DNA of 64,000 nt from a marine group bacterium Sva0996 bin134 (GCA_002239105.1 MPNQ01000001.1:62001-126000), one strand, 5' to 3'; shown: positions 8,568 to 17,704, numbered from the stretch's first letter. A program made the numbers and translations. The notes: generated from the letters alone by a model not told the origin.

Positions 8568-9770
8568 GTGATCGTGACCCTCGTTGTGGTGGCCGCAGTG
8601 GTGGTGTTGGCGCTGACCGCTGCAGTGGCGTGGCGCGAGCACCGGCACTTTGTCGATGCCGAAGAGAGCCGTCGCCGAGACGATGAACTGCACCGCCGCC
8701 AAGAAGACGAAGTGGTGGAAAGCGAGACCCGTCTCCGGCTGTCGTTGGACGCCATCACCCAGGGAGTGGTCATGGCGGATCCAGATGGCAATGTGCTGTA
8801 CCGCAATCCCTACGCCCAGCCGTTTATCGAAGCTCGCCACGGCGAGGCCCTAGTGGAGGCCGCAGTGGCCGAGCTGTTGGCCGAGGCGGCCCGAGGACGG
8901 GCGGTGGAGCGAGAGGTTGAGCTGTTCGGCCCACCTCGCCAATGCCTGTTCGTCAGCGCCATGCCGCTGCGGTTCGAGGGCAGGGACTACGGCTCGGTGG
9001 CCCTCATCGACGACATCACCGAGCCCCAGCGCCTGGATGCCATGCGCCGGGACTTCGTGGCCAACATAAGCCACGAGCTCAGGACCCCGATGGGCGCGCT
9101 CAGCCTGCTAGCCGAGACCCTAGCCGGGGAGACCGATCCCGACGTGGTGTCCCGGTTGGCGGTGAGGGTGCAGGCCGAGGCCATCCGGCTATCCGACATC
9201 ATGGACGACCTGCTGGAGCTCAGCCGGATTGAGAGCAACGAGGCGTCTGAGCAGGCACCAGTTGCGATCCAGCATGTGATCAGCGAGGCACTGGCCCGGG
9301 TCAAGCCCTCCGCAGAGGACAAGGAGGTTCCCATCGAAACCGTTCTTCCCGCTCTGGATCTGGTGGTCCGGGCTGATCGTCGCCAGCTAACCTCCGCGGT
9401 GTTCAATCTGCTGGACAACGCGGTCAAGTACTCCGAGGCCAACCAACCGGTCAGGGTCACAACCCGAATGGAAGGCGACTGGGTCAAGGTTGAGGTGCGC
9501 GACCAGGGCTATGGGATCCCCCAGGGCCATCAAGAGCGCATCTTCGAGCGCTTCTATCAGGTAGACCGCTCCCGGGGGCGGAGCGATGGCGGAGTGGGCT
9601 TGGGCTTGGCCATTGTGCGCCACGTGGCCACCAATCACGGAGGCGAGGTCCGGGTGGAGTCAGCGGTGGGAGAAGGCTCAGCATTCACGCTGGCGTTGCC
9701 GGTGTCCGATGACGAACCGGTCGAACAAGAGGATTCCCAAGATCTGCAACCCATCGGAGTGCAGGCATGA
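8568..9770 (+). CDS. senX3: Phosphate-responsive sensor histidine kinase, SenX3/PhoR-like
   Basis: A 400-residue membrane kinase. It has one N-terminal membrane helix (3-21), a short charged coiled linker, a PAS-like domain (about 55-150), a dimerisation domain with ISHELRTP and phospho-acceptor His169, and an ATPase domain with N box LDNAVKYSE, G1 box DQGYGIP and G2 box GLGLAIV. A single membrane helix with no extracellular sensor domain matches SenX3/PhoR kinases, which read phosphate flux through Pst-PhoU. The last codons overlap the regulator start (ATGA at 9767). Confidence 0.92.
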   Translation: MIVTLVVVAAVVVLALTAAVAWREHRHFVDAEESRRRDDELHRRQEDEVVESETRLRLSLDAITQGVVMADPDGNVLYRNPYAQPFIEARHGEALVEAAVAELLAEAARGRAVEREVELFGPPRQCLFVSAMPLRFEGRDYGSVALIDDITEPQRLDAMRRDFVANISHELRTPMGALSLLAETLAGETDPDVVSRLAVRVQAEAIRLSDIMDDLLELSRIESNEASEQAPVAIQHVISEALARVKPSAEDKEVPIETVLPALDLVVRADRRQLTSAVFNLLDNAVKYSEANQPVRVTTRMEGDWVKVEVRDQGYGIPQGHQERIFERFYQVDRSRGRSDGGVGLGLAIVRHVATNHGGEVRVESAVGEGSAFTLALPVSDDEPVEQEDSQDLQPIGVQA

Positions 9771-10492
9771 GCGGGCCGGCCCGGGTTCTCATCGTCGAGG
9801 ACGAGGAATCCTTCGTCGAAGCGCTGACGGTGGGACTGACCCGTGAGGGTTTCACCGTGAACGTCGCCCGCGATGGCAAGGAAGCGCTTGATTTCTTCAA
9901 CGCCTACTCTCCCGACATCGTGCTGCTCGACGTGATGCTGCCCCTGGTTTCCGGGGTCGATGTCTGCCGCCAGATCCGGGCCCGCTCCCAGGTGCCCATC
10001 ATCATGGTCACTGCCAAAGGCGAGGAGATCGATGCGGTAGTTGGCTTGGAAGTGGGGGCCGACGACTACGTGACCAAGCCCTATCGCCTCCGCGAGCTGA
10101 TCTCCCGGATGCGGTCGCTGCTGCGGCGGTCCCGGTGGACCGCGGAGAGCGAGACGTTCCGGGGCGAGGTCATCGAGGTGGGCGATGTGGCAGTCGACCC
10201 CGAGCGCCACGAGGTGTTCGTTCGGGGGGAGCAGATCGAGTTGCCACTGAAAGAGTTCGATCTGTTGGAGCTGCTGTTGGCCAACGCGGGACGGGTTCTG
10301 AGCCGGGATGCTCTGATCGACCAAGTATGGGGCAGCGACTACGTGGGCGACACCAAGACGCTGGATGTCCACGTCAAGCGGCTTCGATCCAAGGTTGAGG
10401 ACGACCCCTCCAACCCCAGCCGCATCGTGACCATCCGCGGCCTGGGCTACAAGTACGCCACCGGCGTCGCGGCAGAGACCACGCCGCCGTAG
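9767..10492 (+). CDS. regX3: Response regulator, RegX3/PhoP family (OmpR type)
   Basis: A 241-residue regulator. The receiver has the acidic pair at 11-12, phospho-acceptor Asp55 in VLLDVMLP, a conserved Thr in MVTAKG and Lys in VTKPY. The C-terminal winged helix has LPLKEFDLLELLLANAGRV and the recognition region TLDVHVKRLRSKVE. It is translationally coupled to the kinase by an ATGA overlap. It probably binds the 11-nt repeats before pstS and so controls this operon. Confidence 0.93.
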   Translation: MSGPARVLIVEDEESFVEALTVGLTREGFTVNVARDGKEALDFFNAYSPDIVLLDVMLPLVSGVDVCRQIRARSQVPIIMVTAKGEEIDAVVGLEVGADDYVTKPYRLRELISRMRSLLRRSRWTAESETFRGEVIEVGDVAVDPERHEVFVRGEQIELPLKEFDLLELLLANAGRVLSRDALIDQVWGSDYVGDTKTLDVHVKRLRSKVEDDPSNPSRIVTIRGLGYKYATGVAAETTPP

Positions 10493-10514
10493 CTCCCGCC
10501 GTAGTCTTCATAGC

Positions 10515-11798
10515 GTGATCAACATCCCGTTCTTGCGGCTGGTCAGGGTGCATGCCCTTGCCGCAGCGGGCGACGCCATGATCACCGTCGCGCTCGCGGG
10601 TTCACTCTTCTTCTCCATCGATCCCAGTGCTGCCCGAGTTCGGGTCACCCTCTATCTGATACTGACCATGGCTCCGTTTGCGGTGGTCGGGCCGCTGATC
10701 GGCCCGGCTCTGGACCGATTTCGAGGCGGTCGCCGCACGATGATCTTCGCCATCAATGTGGGACGGGCGCTCGTGGCCTTCTTGATGATCTCGAATGTGG
10801 ACTCGCTGCTGCTGTTCCCCATTGCCTTTGCCATGTTGGTGCTTCAGAAGAGCTATGGCGTGGCCAAGGCCTCCATGGTTCCCATCATTTTGCCCAAAGA
10901 AGAGCAGTTTGTGGGGGGAAACGCCCGCTTGGCGCTAGTGGGCAGTGTGTGCGGTTTCATAGGCGCGGGCCCCGGGCTGCTGGCCAACGTATTGGGTGGC
11001 GCCTCGTGGACGGTTGGCCTGGCCATGGTGGCTTATGTGCTGGCCGCCTTGTCCTCGTTGTCGTTGCCCCAGGCCCGAGTGGTGCACGGTCCGATCAGCG
11101 ACCATGAGTCGAACAAACTGCGGGGTCTGGGTATTCGCAAGTCGGCAGCGGCCACTGGAACTCTGCGGGGAATCGTTGGGTTCATGACGTTTTTGGCCGC
11201 GTTTGCCTTACGAGGCGGCGCCGACGACGTGAACCTCTCCGGAGTGGGCAAGGCATTCGGAGCAGGTGTCCGCCACGCCCTTCAAGGCGATGTGGCCTCG
11301 GACGCCAGCCCGGCGTGGAAGCTGGGATTTGTGGCCGCTGCCTTGGTCTGCGGATTCCTGGTCGGGTCTCTTCTGGCGCCCAAACTCCGGGATCGCTTCC
11401 GAGAAGAAGTGATCATCGCTTCCGCGCTGGTTGCCCTATTTGTGGTGGGAATGCTTGCTGCCTGGGGTGGGGGCTTCGGTTCGACGCTGCTGCTGGCACT
11501 GGGTGTGGGGATCTCCGCCAGCGCGGGCAAACTCTCGTTCGACTCCATCGTGCAGCGCGACGCCGAAGGCGCCGACCATGGACGCTCGTTTGCAATTTTC
11601 GAGACCCGCTTCCAGATCTTCTGGGTACTGGGCGCGCTCATACCCGTGGTCATCCCCATTCCTGCCCGGGTCGGCTTCATCCTCATTGCCGTAGCCGCGG
11701 CCGCAGCCGCTTTTCTGTTCTGGCTGCGGCGGCCTACGAGTCAGGCAGGTCGATTCGGGCCAGCCACAGGCCAGGAGCATCAACCTCAGCAGGGGTAG
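10515..11798 (+). CDS. Major facilitator superfamily transporter
   Basis: A 427-residue protein with about 12 hydrophobic segments. The cytoplasmic loop GPALDRFRGGRR after the second segment is the degenerate MFS A-motif. A hydrophilic stretch near residues 190-215 separates the halves. The substrate is unknown. It starts with GTG 22 bp after the response regulator, so it could be read from the same transcript. Its last 65 bp overlap the convergent zincin_2 gene. The C-terminus (about 400-427) is polar. Confidence 0.8.
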   Translation: MINIPFLRLVRVHALAAAGDAMITVALAGSLFFSIDPSAARVRVTLYLILTMAPFAVVGPLIGPALDRFRGGRRTMIFAINVGRALVAFLMISNVDSLLLFPIAFAMLVLQKSYGVAKASMVPIILPKEEQFVGGNARLALVGSVCGFIGAGPGLLANVLGGASWTVGLAMVAYVLAALSSLSLPQARVVHGPISDHESNKLRGLGIRKSAAATGTLRGIVGFMTFLAAFALRGGADDVNLSGVGKAFGAGVRHALQGDVASDASPAWKLGFVAAALVCGFLVGSLLAPKLRDRFREEVIIASALVALFVVGMLAAWGGGFGSTLLLALGVGISASAGKLSFDSIVQRDAEGADHGRSFAIFETRFQIFWVLGALIPVVIPIPARVGFILIAVAAAAAAFLFWLRRPTSQAGRFGPATGQEHQPQQG

Positions 11799-12915
11799 GA
11801 AGTTCACGCGCCGAATGCCAGAGTCGGGCCAAGCCCTCAGCCCCTGCCCGCTCCACAACACCGCTGGCGAAGGCCGCTCCTCGGTCGTACTGGTCTTGGG
11901 TGAGTTCGAGGCCGAGCATCTTCTCGATGAAGCGGTCGGCCGCGTCGGCCGTGACCCGCCTACGCCGCAGGGCTTCGCTGAGGCGCTGGTAGGAGCCGAT
12001 GAGTCCGCGTCCAATGCTGTCCATGGTCCAGTCGACATACCCGGCTATCACCGTTACCAGGGCCGAGATCTGCGGCAGCAAATCCCGCTGCGCTGGCGAT
12101 TGGACGGCTCCCAGGATCACCTCGGGATCGCCCAGCACCGACTGGAGACTGTTCATCGAATCAGGGTTGGCGAGGTCGAGATCGCCCAGCCGGCTCTCTA
12201 GCGCTCCGGGGTCGGCCTCGAAGCTGCGAACATAGCTGGCCAACAGCTCGTCTAATCGTTGGCCCACATGGGGGATCGACAGCACCGCATGGTGGGTCAG
12301 CTCGCTAAGGCACACCCAAAGCCGCAGGTCAAAGGGATCCAGGCTCCACTCGTCGGCCAACGCGTCAACGTTGGACAGCACCACCATCAGCTCCGAGCCT
12401 TCGCGGGGGATGGGCAGGTCGTACTGGCCCAAGCACCGGCTAGCGAGATTTCCCACCATGCTTCCTGCGGTCATGCTCATCATGACCGGGCCTATCATCT
12501 TCATGATCTGGCCGAACATGGCCTGTGCGGGATCGAAGGGTGTCTCCTCGGTTTCGGCGGCGTTCGGCGCCTGGCCAAGGGGCTCAAGCAGATCCTTATA
12601 GGCGTCCAGTGTGGAGGTGGCCCATTGTGCTCGGGTTACGGGCACGATCGACGTAGCCTGGCCGTCCCGGGTCGTCGACAGGCCGGTAGCGTTGGATACC
12701 TGGAGCTCGGCCACTCGGGCCAGTTCTTCCAGGGCAATCCGGGCACCGGGGTCTACGTTAGGCTCAGACTTGCCTTCAGTGGCTACGGCCACCGCGATCT
12801 GGCGTGCCGTGTCCCAGGTGGAAGACGCCTGTTGGGAGAAGAGCTTGCCCAGATCGCCGAATATCGGCATTCCCTTGAAGGGATTGAACTCCTCAGGAGA
12901 GTCAGGTTCGCTCAC
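11734..12915 (-). CDS. Zincin_2 / DUF2342 family protein
   Basis: A 393-residue soluble protein matching the actinobacterial DUF2342 (zincin-like) family, including an N-terminal segment rich in Phe/Pro/Gly, a central glycine-rich helix (MMSMTAGSMVGNLASRCLGQ) and a C-terminal helical domain. The putative metal motif is SELTH in WVCLSELTHHAVLS: Glu and the second His are present but the first His of HExxH is replaced by Ser, so protease activity is doubtful. In mycobacteria this gene neighbours the Lon-PDZ and UPF0182 genes that lie downstream here. It is convergent with and overlaps the MFS gene. Confidence 0.75.
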   Translation of the reverse strand: MSEPDSPEEFNPFKGMPIFGDLGKLFSQQASSTWDTARQIAVAVATEGKSEPNVDPGARIALEELARVAELQVSNATGLSTTRDGQATSIVPVTRAQWATSTLDAYKDLLEPLGQAPNAAETEETPFDPAQAMFGQIMKMIGPVMMSMTAGSMVGNLASRCLGQYDLPIPREGSELMVVLSNVDALADEWSLDPFDLRLWVCLSELTHHAVLSIPHVGQRLDELLASYVRSFEADPGALESRLGDLDLANPDSMNSLQSVLGDPEVILGAVQSPAQRDLLPQISALVTVIAGYVDWTMDSIGRGLIGSYQRLSEALRRRRVTADAADRFIEKMLGLELTQDQYDRGAAFASGVVERAGAEGLARLWHSARELPTPAEVDAPGLWLARIDLPDS

Positions 12916-13022
12916 ACCGCGAGGTTACCGGCAATGCCGCAATTTCGGCGAGGGACCGATTCTGCTGGACCAGAGGAGGGTCTCCGGTAGCGGTTTCGGG
13001 TTCTTCCGCGTAGCCTCAACAG

Positions 13023-14075
13023 GTGGCTGAACCCGCTTCGATTTCCGTGGCCGTGGCTGGCGCCTGTGGGCCTCTTGGTCGTCGAGTCTGCCGCCGCCTG
13101 GTGGACAATTGTCGGGTAGGGTCGGTAGTCGGCTTTGACCTTCGACCCGATCCCGGCATTGACGGGCTGAAGTATGTCACCGGCGATGTGAGCGAGCTGG
13201 ATCTGCATTCCTTGCTGGCTGATGTGGATGTGCTAGTCCATCTGGTTTCAGCGCTGGAGCCGTGGCCTGATGAGGCCCCCATGGGTACCAACGATGCCAA
13301 GGTCACCCATCGACTCTTGGAGGCGGCAGGATCAGCCGGCATTAGCCGACTGGTTCTGATGTCTACAGCCATGGTGTATGGGGCCTGGCCCGATAACCCG
13401 GTCCCGCTCACTGAGGCCTCGTTGCTGAGGCCGATTCCCGAGTTCGACTTTGCCGTCAACAAGGCTGAACAGGAGCGGTTTGCCGCCCAGTGGGCCGAAG
13501 ACCACCCGGCCGTGGACATCGTCACGCTGAGGCCAACGGCCACCCTGGGCGAAGAGCATGTGGGATGGGTGGTCCGCTCCTTGCGGTCTGCGGCCAACTT
13601 CAACGGAGAGAGCGAGGTTCCGGTTCAGTTCCTTCACTTGGACGACTTGGCCTCTGCCGTCGAGCTTTGCGTGGTCAGCGAACTCACCGGGGTGTTCAAC
13701 GTCGCCCCGCAAGGTTGGATCAGCAGCGGAACCGCCCTCGATCTCATGGGCCGTACTCCCCGGGTCAACATGCCCGAGCAGCTCTTGCGCCGTCTGACGG
13801 CCTGGTGGTGGAAGTACCGCTTGGCACCGACCAGTCCCGGCGTGCTCCGGTACGCCCGATTTCCCTGGGTGGTGGCTAGCGACCGCCTTCGGGCCGCTGG
13901 CTGGACCCCTCAATTTACCTGCGAGCAGGCGTTCATTTCGGGGCATAAGAGCCCTCCATGGGGAATGCTCGATTCCCGTCGCCGCCAGCAAATTGCTTTG
14001 GGAGGTGCCGTCTTGGGGGGCGTGGGTCTGGTCTGGGCTGCCATGGCCACTGCCCGACGAATATTCCGCCGGTGA
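13023..14075 (+). CDS. NAD-dependent epimerase/dehydratase (extended SDR) family protein
   Basis: A 350-residue Rossmann protein. The nucleotide-binding motif is GACGPLGRR near residue 14; DVDVLVHLVSAL and LVLMSTAMVYG are the following SDR strands. The catalytic lysine sits in FAVNKAEQE, where the usual Tyr of YxxxK reads Phe, so the enzyme may act atypically or not at all. The C-terminus has a hydrophobic segment (about 325-345) and a basic tail, suggesting membrane association. The start is a GTG at 13023. The gene diverges from the zincin_2 gene. Confidence 0.75.
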   Translation: MAEPASISVAVAGACGPLGRRVCRRLVDNCRVGSVVGFDLRPDPGIDGLKYVTGDVSELDLHSLLADVDVLVHLVSALEPWPDEAPMGTNDAKVTHRLLEAAGSAGISRLVLMSTAMVYGAWPDNPVPLTEASLLRPIPEFDFAVNKAEQERFAAQWAEDHPAVDIVTLRPTATLGEEHVGWVVRSLRSAANFNGESEVPVQFLHLDDLASAVELCVVSELTGVFNVAPQGWISSGTALDLMGRTPRVNMPEQLLRRLTAWWWKYRLAPTSPGVLRYARFPWVVASDRLRAAGWTPQFTCEQAFISGHKSPPWGMLDSRRRQQIALGGAVLGGVGLVWAAMATARRIFRR

Positions 14076-14124
14076 TCTCTGCAGTGGTGGAATACCACCA
14101 GACTAAAGGGTTTACACTCAGTTC

Positions 14125-14616
14125 GTGACCCCGCCAGAAGCCGCTGAGGAATGGATTGGGCTCAGCGATGGGCCGCTGCCCTTGGATCGGGTGCTCGCTT
14201 GGGTTGGCCGACCGGATTGCGGCGGCGTTGTTCTGTTCAGCGGCACCGCCCGCGACCACTCTGAGGGGCGTCCCGGGGTGACCGTGCTGGAATATGAGGC
14301 CTACGAGGAGCAGGTGGTTCCCCGCCTGGAGTCGCTGGCCGAGGAGGCTCGGGACCGGTGGCCAGAGATCGGCCGGTTGGCGTTGCTGCATCGAGTTGGC
14401 CGGGTGGAGATCGGCGAGTCAGCGGTGGTGGCGGCTGTATCCGCACCCCATCGCGAGGAGGCCTTCGCGGCAGCCCGGTTTTGCATCGACGGGCTGAAGG
14501 CCACCGTCCCCATCTGGAAGCGTGAGTCCTGGGAGGGCGGGCAGAGCTGGGGTTTGGAGGCTCAGCACATCTCTGAAGCCGAGGCTCTTGACCCGTTGAA
14601 CGAGCCGGTTAGCTGA
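14125..14616 (+). CDS. moaE: Molybdopterin synthase catalytic subunit
   Basis: A 163-residue MoaE protein. With MoaD it adds two sulfurs to precursor Z to form molybdopterin. FSGTARDHSEG (38-48), LEYEAY (55-60), LHRVG and LKATVPIWKRE with the catalytic lysines (Lys125, Lys132) are all present. No moaD is adjacent. A molybdenum cofactor user, the CoxL-type subunit, is encoded at 31964. The start is the GTG at 14125; the gene stops 3 bp before mreB. Confidence 0.92.
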   Translation: MTPPEAAEEWIGLSDGPLPLDRVLAWVGRPDCGGVVLFSGTARDHSEGRPGVTVLEYEAYEEQVVPRLESLAEEARDRWPEIGRLALLHRVGRVEIGESAVVAAVSAPHREEAFAAARFCIDGLKATVPIWKRESWEGGQSWGLEAQHISEAEALDPLNEPVS

Positions 14617-14619
14617 ATC

Positions 14620-15704
14620 ATGGCCCGAGACCTGGCAATCGATCTGGGCACGGCCAACACGCTGGTGTATGCCCGCGGCCAGGGGATAATCCTTAACGAG
14701 CCCTCGGTAATAGCGCTGAATCGCAAGACCAACGAAGTGCTGGCTATGGGACGCGAGGCTTGGCAGATGATCGGTCGCACCCCCGCCCACATCGTTGCGG
14801 TGCGCCCGCTGCGCAAGGGGGCGATCACTGATTTCGAGGTGACTCAGCGCATGATCCGCTTGCTGCTGTTGGACGCAGGGGTAAACCGGTTCAGCCGTCC
14901 GAAGGTGGTCATCTGCGTGCCCTCGGCGATCACTGCGGTCGAACGCCGGGCGGTGGTCGAGGCTGCCCGCCGGGCCGGTGCGGCCGCCGAAGGGTGGTCC
15001 TCGGCGGCCCCCGGGGTATCACGGGGGCCGACCGCGGGGGGGTGGCCGGGCCTGCCCGCCGGGCCGGTGCGGCCGAGACTCGACTCATCGAGCAGCCGCT
15101 GGCGGCGGCAATTGGCGCGTCCCTGCCGATACACGAGCCGATCGGCAACATGGTGGTGGACATCGGGGGAGGCACCAGTGAGACTGCCCTGATCTCCATA
15201 GGCGGAGTGATCTCGCTGAAGGCCATCCGGGTGGGGTCGTTCGACATTGACGCCGCGGTTCAGTCGTTTGTTCGGCGCGAGTTCGGCATCGCCATCGGTG
15301 AGCGCACCGCCGAGGAGGTGAAGATCACCATCGGATCAGCGGCCTACGTTCCCGGCGAATGCAGTGCCGAGGTGCGAGGGCGCAATCTCATGAACGGGTT
15401 GCCCGAGACCATCGTGTTGTCACCGTTCGAGGTGCGCTCAGCCATCGCCGAGACGGTTTCTGCCATTGTGGAATCAGTGGTGGCGTGTTTGGTGGAGGCG
15501 CCCCCGGAACTGTCACAAGATGTGATCACCCACGGCATCCACTTGGTGGGGGGCGGTTCGCTGCTACGGGGATTGGTGGAGCGTCTGTCGGTGGCCGCAG
15601 AGGTCCCGGTCAGCCTGGTCGATGCCCCCCTGGAAGCGGTGGTGATGGGGGCAGGCCGATGTCTGGAGTCCTTCGACGACGTCCAGGCTATGTTCATGGA
15701 ATAA
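14620..15704 (+). pseudogene. mreB: MreB/Mbl rod-shape protein, interrupted by an 89-bp insertion
   Basis: Actin-like cell-shape protein that directs elongation-phase wall synthesis. The first frame (from ATG 14620) gives the phosphate-1 motif DLGTANTLVY and runs to AARRAGAA; the second frame resumes with AAETRLIEQPLAAAIG, phosphate-2 VVDIGGGTSE and the C-terminal LVGGGSLLRGL, ending at 15704. The frames differ by two because of an extra 89 bp: a 24-nt sequence at 14963-14986 is repeated exactly at 15052-15075 with 65 nt between. Removing one repeat plus the spacer gives a continuous 331-residue MreB of normal length. As read, translation from 14620 ends at 15192 with about 70 aberrant residues. 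It may be an inactivating insertion, a reversible switch or an assembly error. Confidence 0.88.
14963..15075. repeat. 24-nt direct repeats flanking a 65-nt structured insert in mreB
   Basis: Copies at 14963-14986 and 15052-15075 are identical. The insert contains two overlapping perfect inverted repeats: GGCCGCCGA (14982-14990) with TCGGCGGCC (15001-15009), and CGGCCCCCG (15005-15013) with CGGGGGCCG (15022-15030). The repeat pair makes precise loss of 89 bp possible by slippage or recombination, which would restore the reading frame. Confidence 0.9.
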
Positions 15705-15732
15705 GAGGGGGATCATGGAGTAGCCCAGACCG

Positions 15733-16350
15733 TTAGTCGGGGCTACTGAGCAATTCGGCGGCGTCCCTAGTCTGCCAGTCCCGATCCTGCGAGGCTCGGC
15801 GCAAAACGGCCTCCACTTCCGGACCCTCGAATGGGGCCAGGGCGAGCACCGCCCGGCGGCGAACGGCAACCCTGTCGGTAGTTGCTTTCAGTATGGCGTC
15901 GAGTCCGGCGGGGTGGCCGATAGCCCCTAAGGCAGCGACGGCCGACTCTCGCACCAAGGGGTTCGAGTGGTCGGTGACCAACTTCCCCAGCAGGGCCAAA
16001 GTTTCGAGATCCTCTGCCCCACGTTCCCCGCAAGCCCAAGCGGCGACCTCCACGACGTCATCGCTTTGGTCTTCCAAGAGAGGGGCCGGCGACACCGCAG
16101 AGCGCCCAACTGTCAAAGCGACGGCCCGCATCCGCACCTTTTGCGATGGGTCGCGCAACGCAGCCTGCAAATCACCGTCGGTCAGTGCTCCCATCCGGTG
16201 GAGGGCCCCTAGAGCCGATGCCCGAACTCGCGGATCTTCGTCATTCCTAGCTGCCCTCGCAGTGGTCGCATCCCCGACGTGTCCGGAGATCACCACATCG
16301 CGACGGCTGAGCATTTTTGCGTCCTGGGGAGTTTCGGCGAGTTCCGTCAC
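15733..16350 (-). CDS. HEAT-repeat protein
   Basis: A 205-residue protein built of about five HEAT/PBS-lyase-like helical repeats, e.g. DPRVRASALGALHRMG, NPLVRESAVAALGAIG and RVAVRRRAVLALAPFEG. Such repeats usually serve as protein-binding scaffolds; no catalytic motif is seen. The GTG at 16350 overlaps the stop of the upstream membrane-protein gene by 4 nt (GTGA), so the two are coupled. The frame remains open further upstream, but that part lies inside the upstream gene. It is convergent with mreB. Confidence 0.72.
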   Translation of the reverse strand: MTELAETPQDAKMLSRRDVVISGHVGDATTARAARNDEDPRVRASALGALHRMGALTDGDLQAALRDPSQKVRMRAVALTVGRSAVSPAPLLEDQSDDVVEVAAWACGERGAEDLETLALLGKLVTDHSNPLVRESAVAALGAIGHPAGLDAILKATTDRVAVRRRAVLALAPFEGPEVEAVLRRASQDRDWQTRDAAELLSSPD

Positions 16351-16619
16351 ACCAGTGTCTCCAGCAGGATCGTGAGGCCGATGAAGAACAAGCCCACCAG
16401 GGTGGTCAAACCCGCACCCATCAAAACGACTACAAAAAACAACCCGACGCCAGCCCGTAGACGCTGCCACCATCGGAACCGAGCCTCTTCGCCATAGTCG
16501 GCCCGGTAGGAGGCCAGCACATCCCGCTCTGCCCTTTCCTCTCGCCAGTTTTGCCACCGGTTTTTCAGCGATGCCCAAGTATCGTCGGAGAGGGAATCAC
16601 GAATGCGCGACGAGTCCAC
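16347..16619 (-). CDS. Small membrane protein
   Basis: About 90 residues: a charged, Trp/Arg-rich N-terminal half (WASLKNRWQNWREERAERD) and a C-terminal hydrophobic stretch of about 35 residues that could form one long or two short membrane helices. No family recognised. The start is uncertain: the GTG at 16619 overlaps the 5' end of the divergent Lon-PDZ gene, and the open frame runs to 16760. It is coupled to the HEAT-repeat gene by a GTGA overlap, so the HEAT protein may work at the membrane with it. Confidence 0.45.
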   Translation of the reverse strand: MDSSRIRDSLSDDTWASLKNRWQNWREERAERDVLASYRADYGEEARFRWWQRLRAGVGLFFVVVLMGAGLTTLVGLFFIGLTILLETLV

Positions 16620-17685
16620 CACAGAGTCATCCAGGATACTGCCACCCGCCAGCGATGGTGTGCCGTCTTGGTGGCGTCGCAATTTGGCATGGCTGGTTCC
16701 AGTAGCCGTTCTGATTTTCTTGCTTGCGGTTACTTCCATTGTGTTCACGTTCTGGCGCACCGATCAGGTGGCGGTGCGCCCCGGCTCAGTGGAAGAGGTG
16801 CCGTCGCGGGTAACTGTTTCGGGTGCCGAGTTCTATCCCCCAGAAAGCGAGATTTCCCTGGTTACCGTGCTGGTCTCCCAGCGGTTGACCATCTGGCAGC
16901 GAATTGACGCCGAGTTTGAGTCAGGGGTCGACATCGAATCCGAGCGGAACTTCACCGGCGACGGCACCCGCGGCGACCTGCGCAAGCTCAACGAACTGCG
17001 GATGGAGACCTCCCAGCACACCGCAATCGTTGTGGCGCTCGAACACCTGGGCTACGAGATTCCCCGCCATGCCTCGGGGGTCATCGTGTCGGAGGCCATG
17101 AGCGGGACGCCGGCCGCCGAGACCTTGGAGCGGGGCGACGTGATCGTGGGAATTGACGGCGTCCCCGTAGGCGAATTGAAGGACTTGTCCGAAGTCTTGG
17201 ACTTGCGCAGCGTGGGTCAGAAAGTGGAGTTGGAGGTGGAGCGGGCCGACGGTGGAACAGTGGAGTCGGTCATGTTGGAGCTCGTCGAATCTCCGGACGA
17301 GCCCGACCGAGCGCTGATCGGCATTGGAGCGAGAGAGCGGACCGATTTAGGCGAGCTCCCTGTGGAGATCAAGATCGACAGCGGATCAATTGGAGGGCCG
17401 TCCGCCGGTCTCGCTCTCACCCTCGGGATCATCGATCTGTTGACTCCTGGCGAGTTAACCGGCCTGCGGAAGGTAGCGGCCACCGGCACGATTTCGTTCG
17501 ACGGCTCGATAGGCGCGATCGGCGAAGTGGATCAGAAGACCATCGCGGCTGAAAGGGCCGGAGTGGACCTGTTTCTGGTTCCCTTGCCCAATCTCCGCGA
17601 TGCCCTCGACCACGTCAGCGGCGACATGCAAGTAGAGGGAGTTGAGACTCTGCAAGAGGCTTTGGACGCATTGGCTGAAGTCTGA
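16603..17685 (+). CDS. PDZ and Lon S16-type membrane protease (YlbL-like)
   Basis: A 360-residue protein with an N-terminal membrane helix (28-49), a PDZ domain (about 155-225, GVIVSEAMSGTPA and GDVIVGIDGVPV) and a C-terminal Lon-type proteolytic domain. The catalytic dyad is visible as Ser267 in GGPSAGL and Lys312 in VDQKTIAA. The same architecture occurs in mycobacterial Rv3194c and Bacillus YlbL. The active site should face outside the cytoplasm. The neighbourhood with zincin_2 and UPF0182 is conserved in Actinomycetota; the substrate is unknown. Confidence 0.88.
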   Translation: MRDESTTESSRILPPASDGVPSWWRRNLAWLVPVAVLIFLLAVTSIVFTFWRTDQVAVRPGSVEEVPSRVTVSGAEFYPPESEISLVTVLVSQRLTIWQRIDAEFESGVDIESERNFTGDGTRGDLRKLNELRMETSQHTAIVVALEHLGYEIPRHASGVIVSEAMSGTPAAETLERGDVIVGIDGVPVGELKDLSEVLDLRSVGQKVELEVERADGGTVESVMLELVESPDEPDRALIGIGARERTDLGELPVEIKIDSGSIGGPSAGLALTLGIIDLLTPGELTGLRKVAATGTISFDGSIGAIGEVDQKTIAAERAGVDLFLVPLPNLRDALDHVSGDMQVEGVETLQEALDALAEV

Positions 17686-17704
17686 CAGGACTACGCTGGT
17701 TTCG

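Noticed and set aside
14987..15051. mreB insert as an intein, intron or insertion sequence
   Set aside because: 65 nt is too short to encode any of these and no terminal target duplication of normal size is seen.
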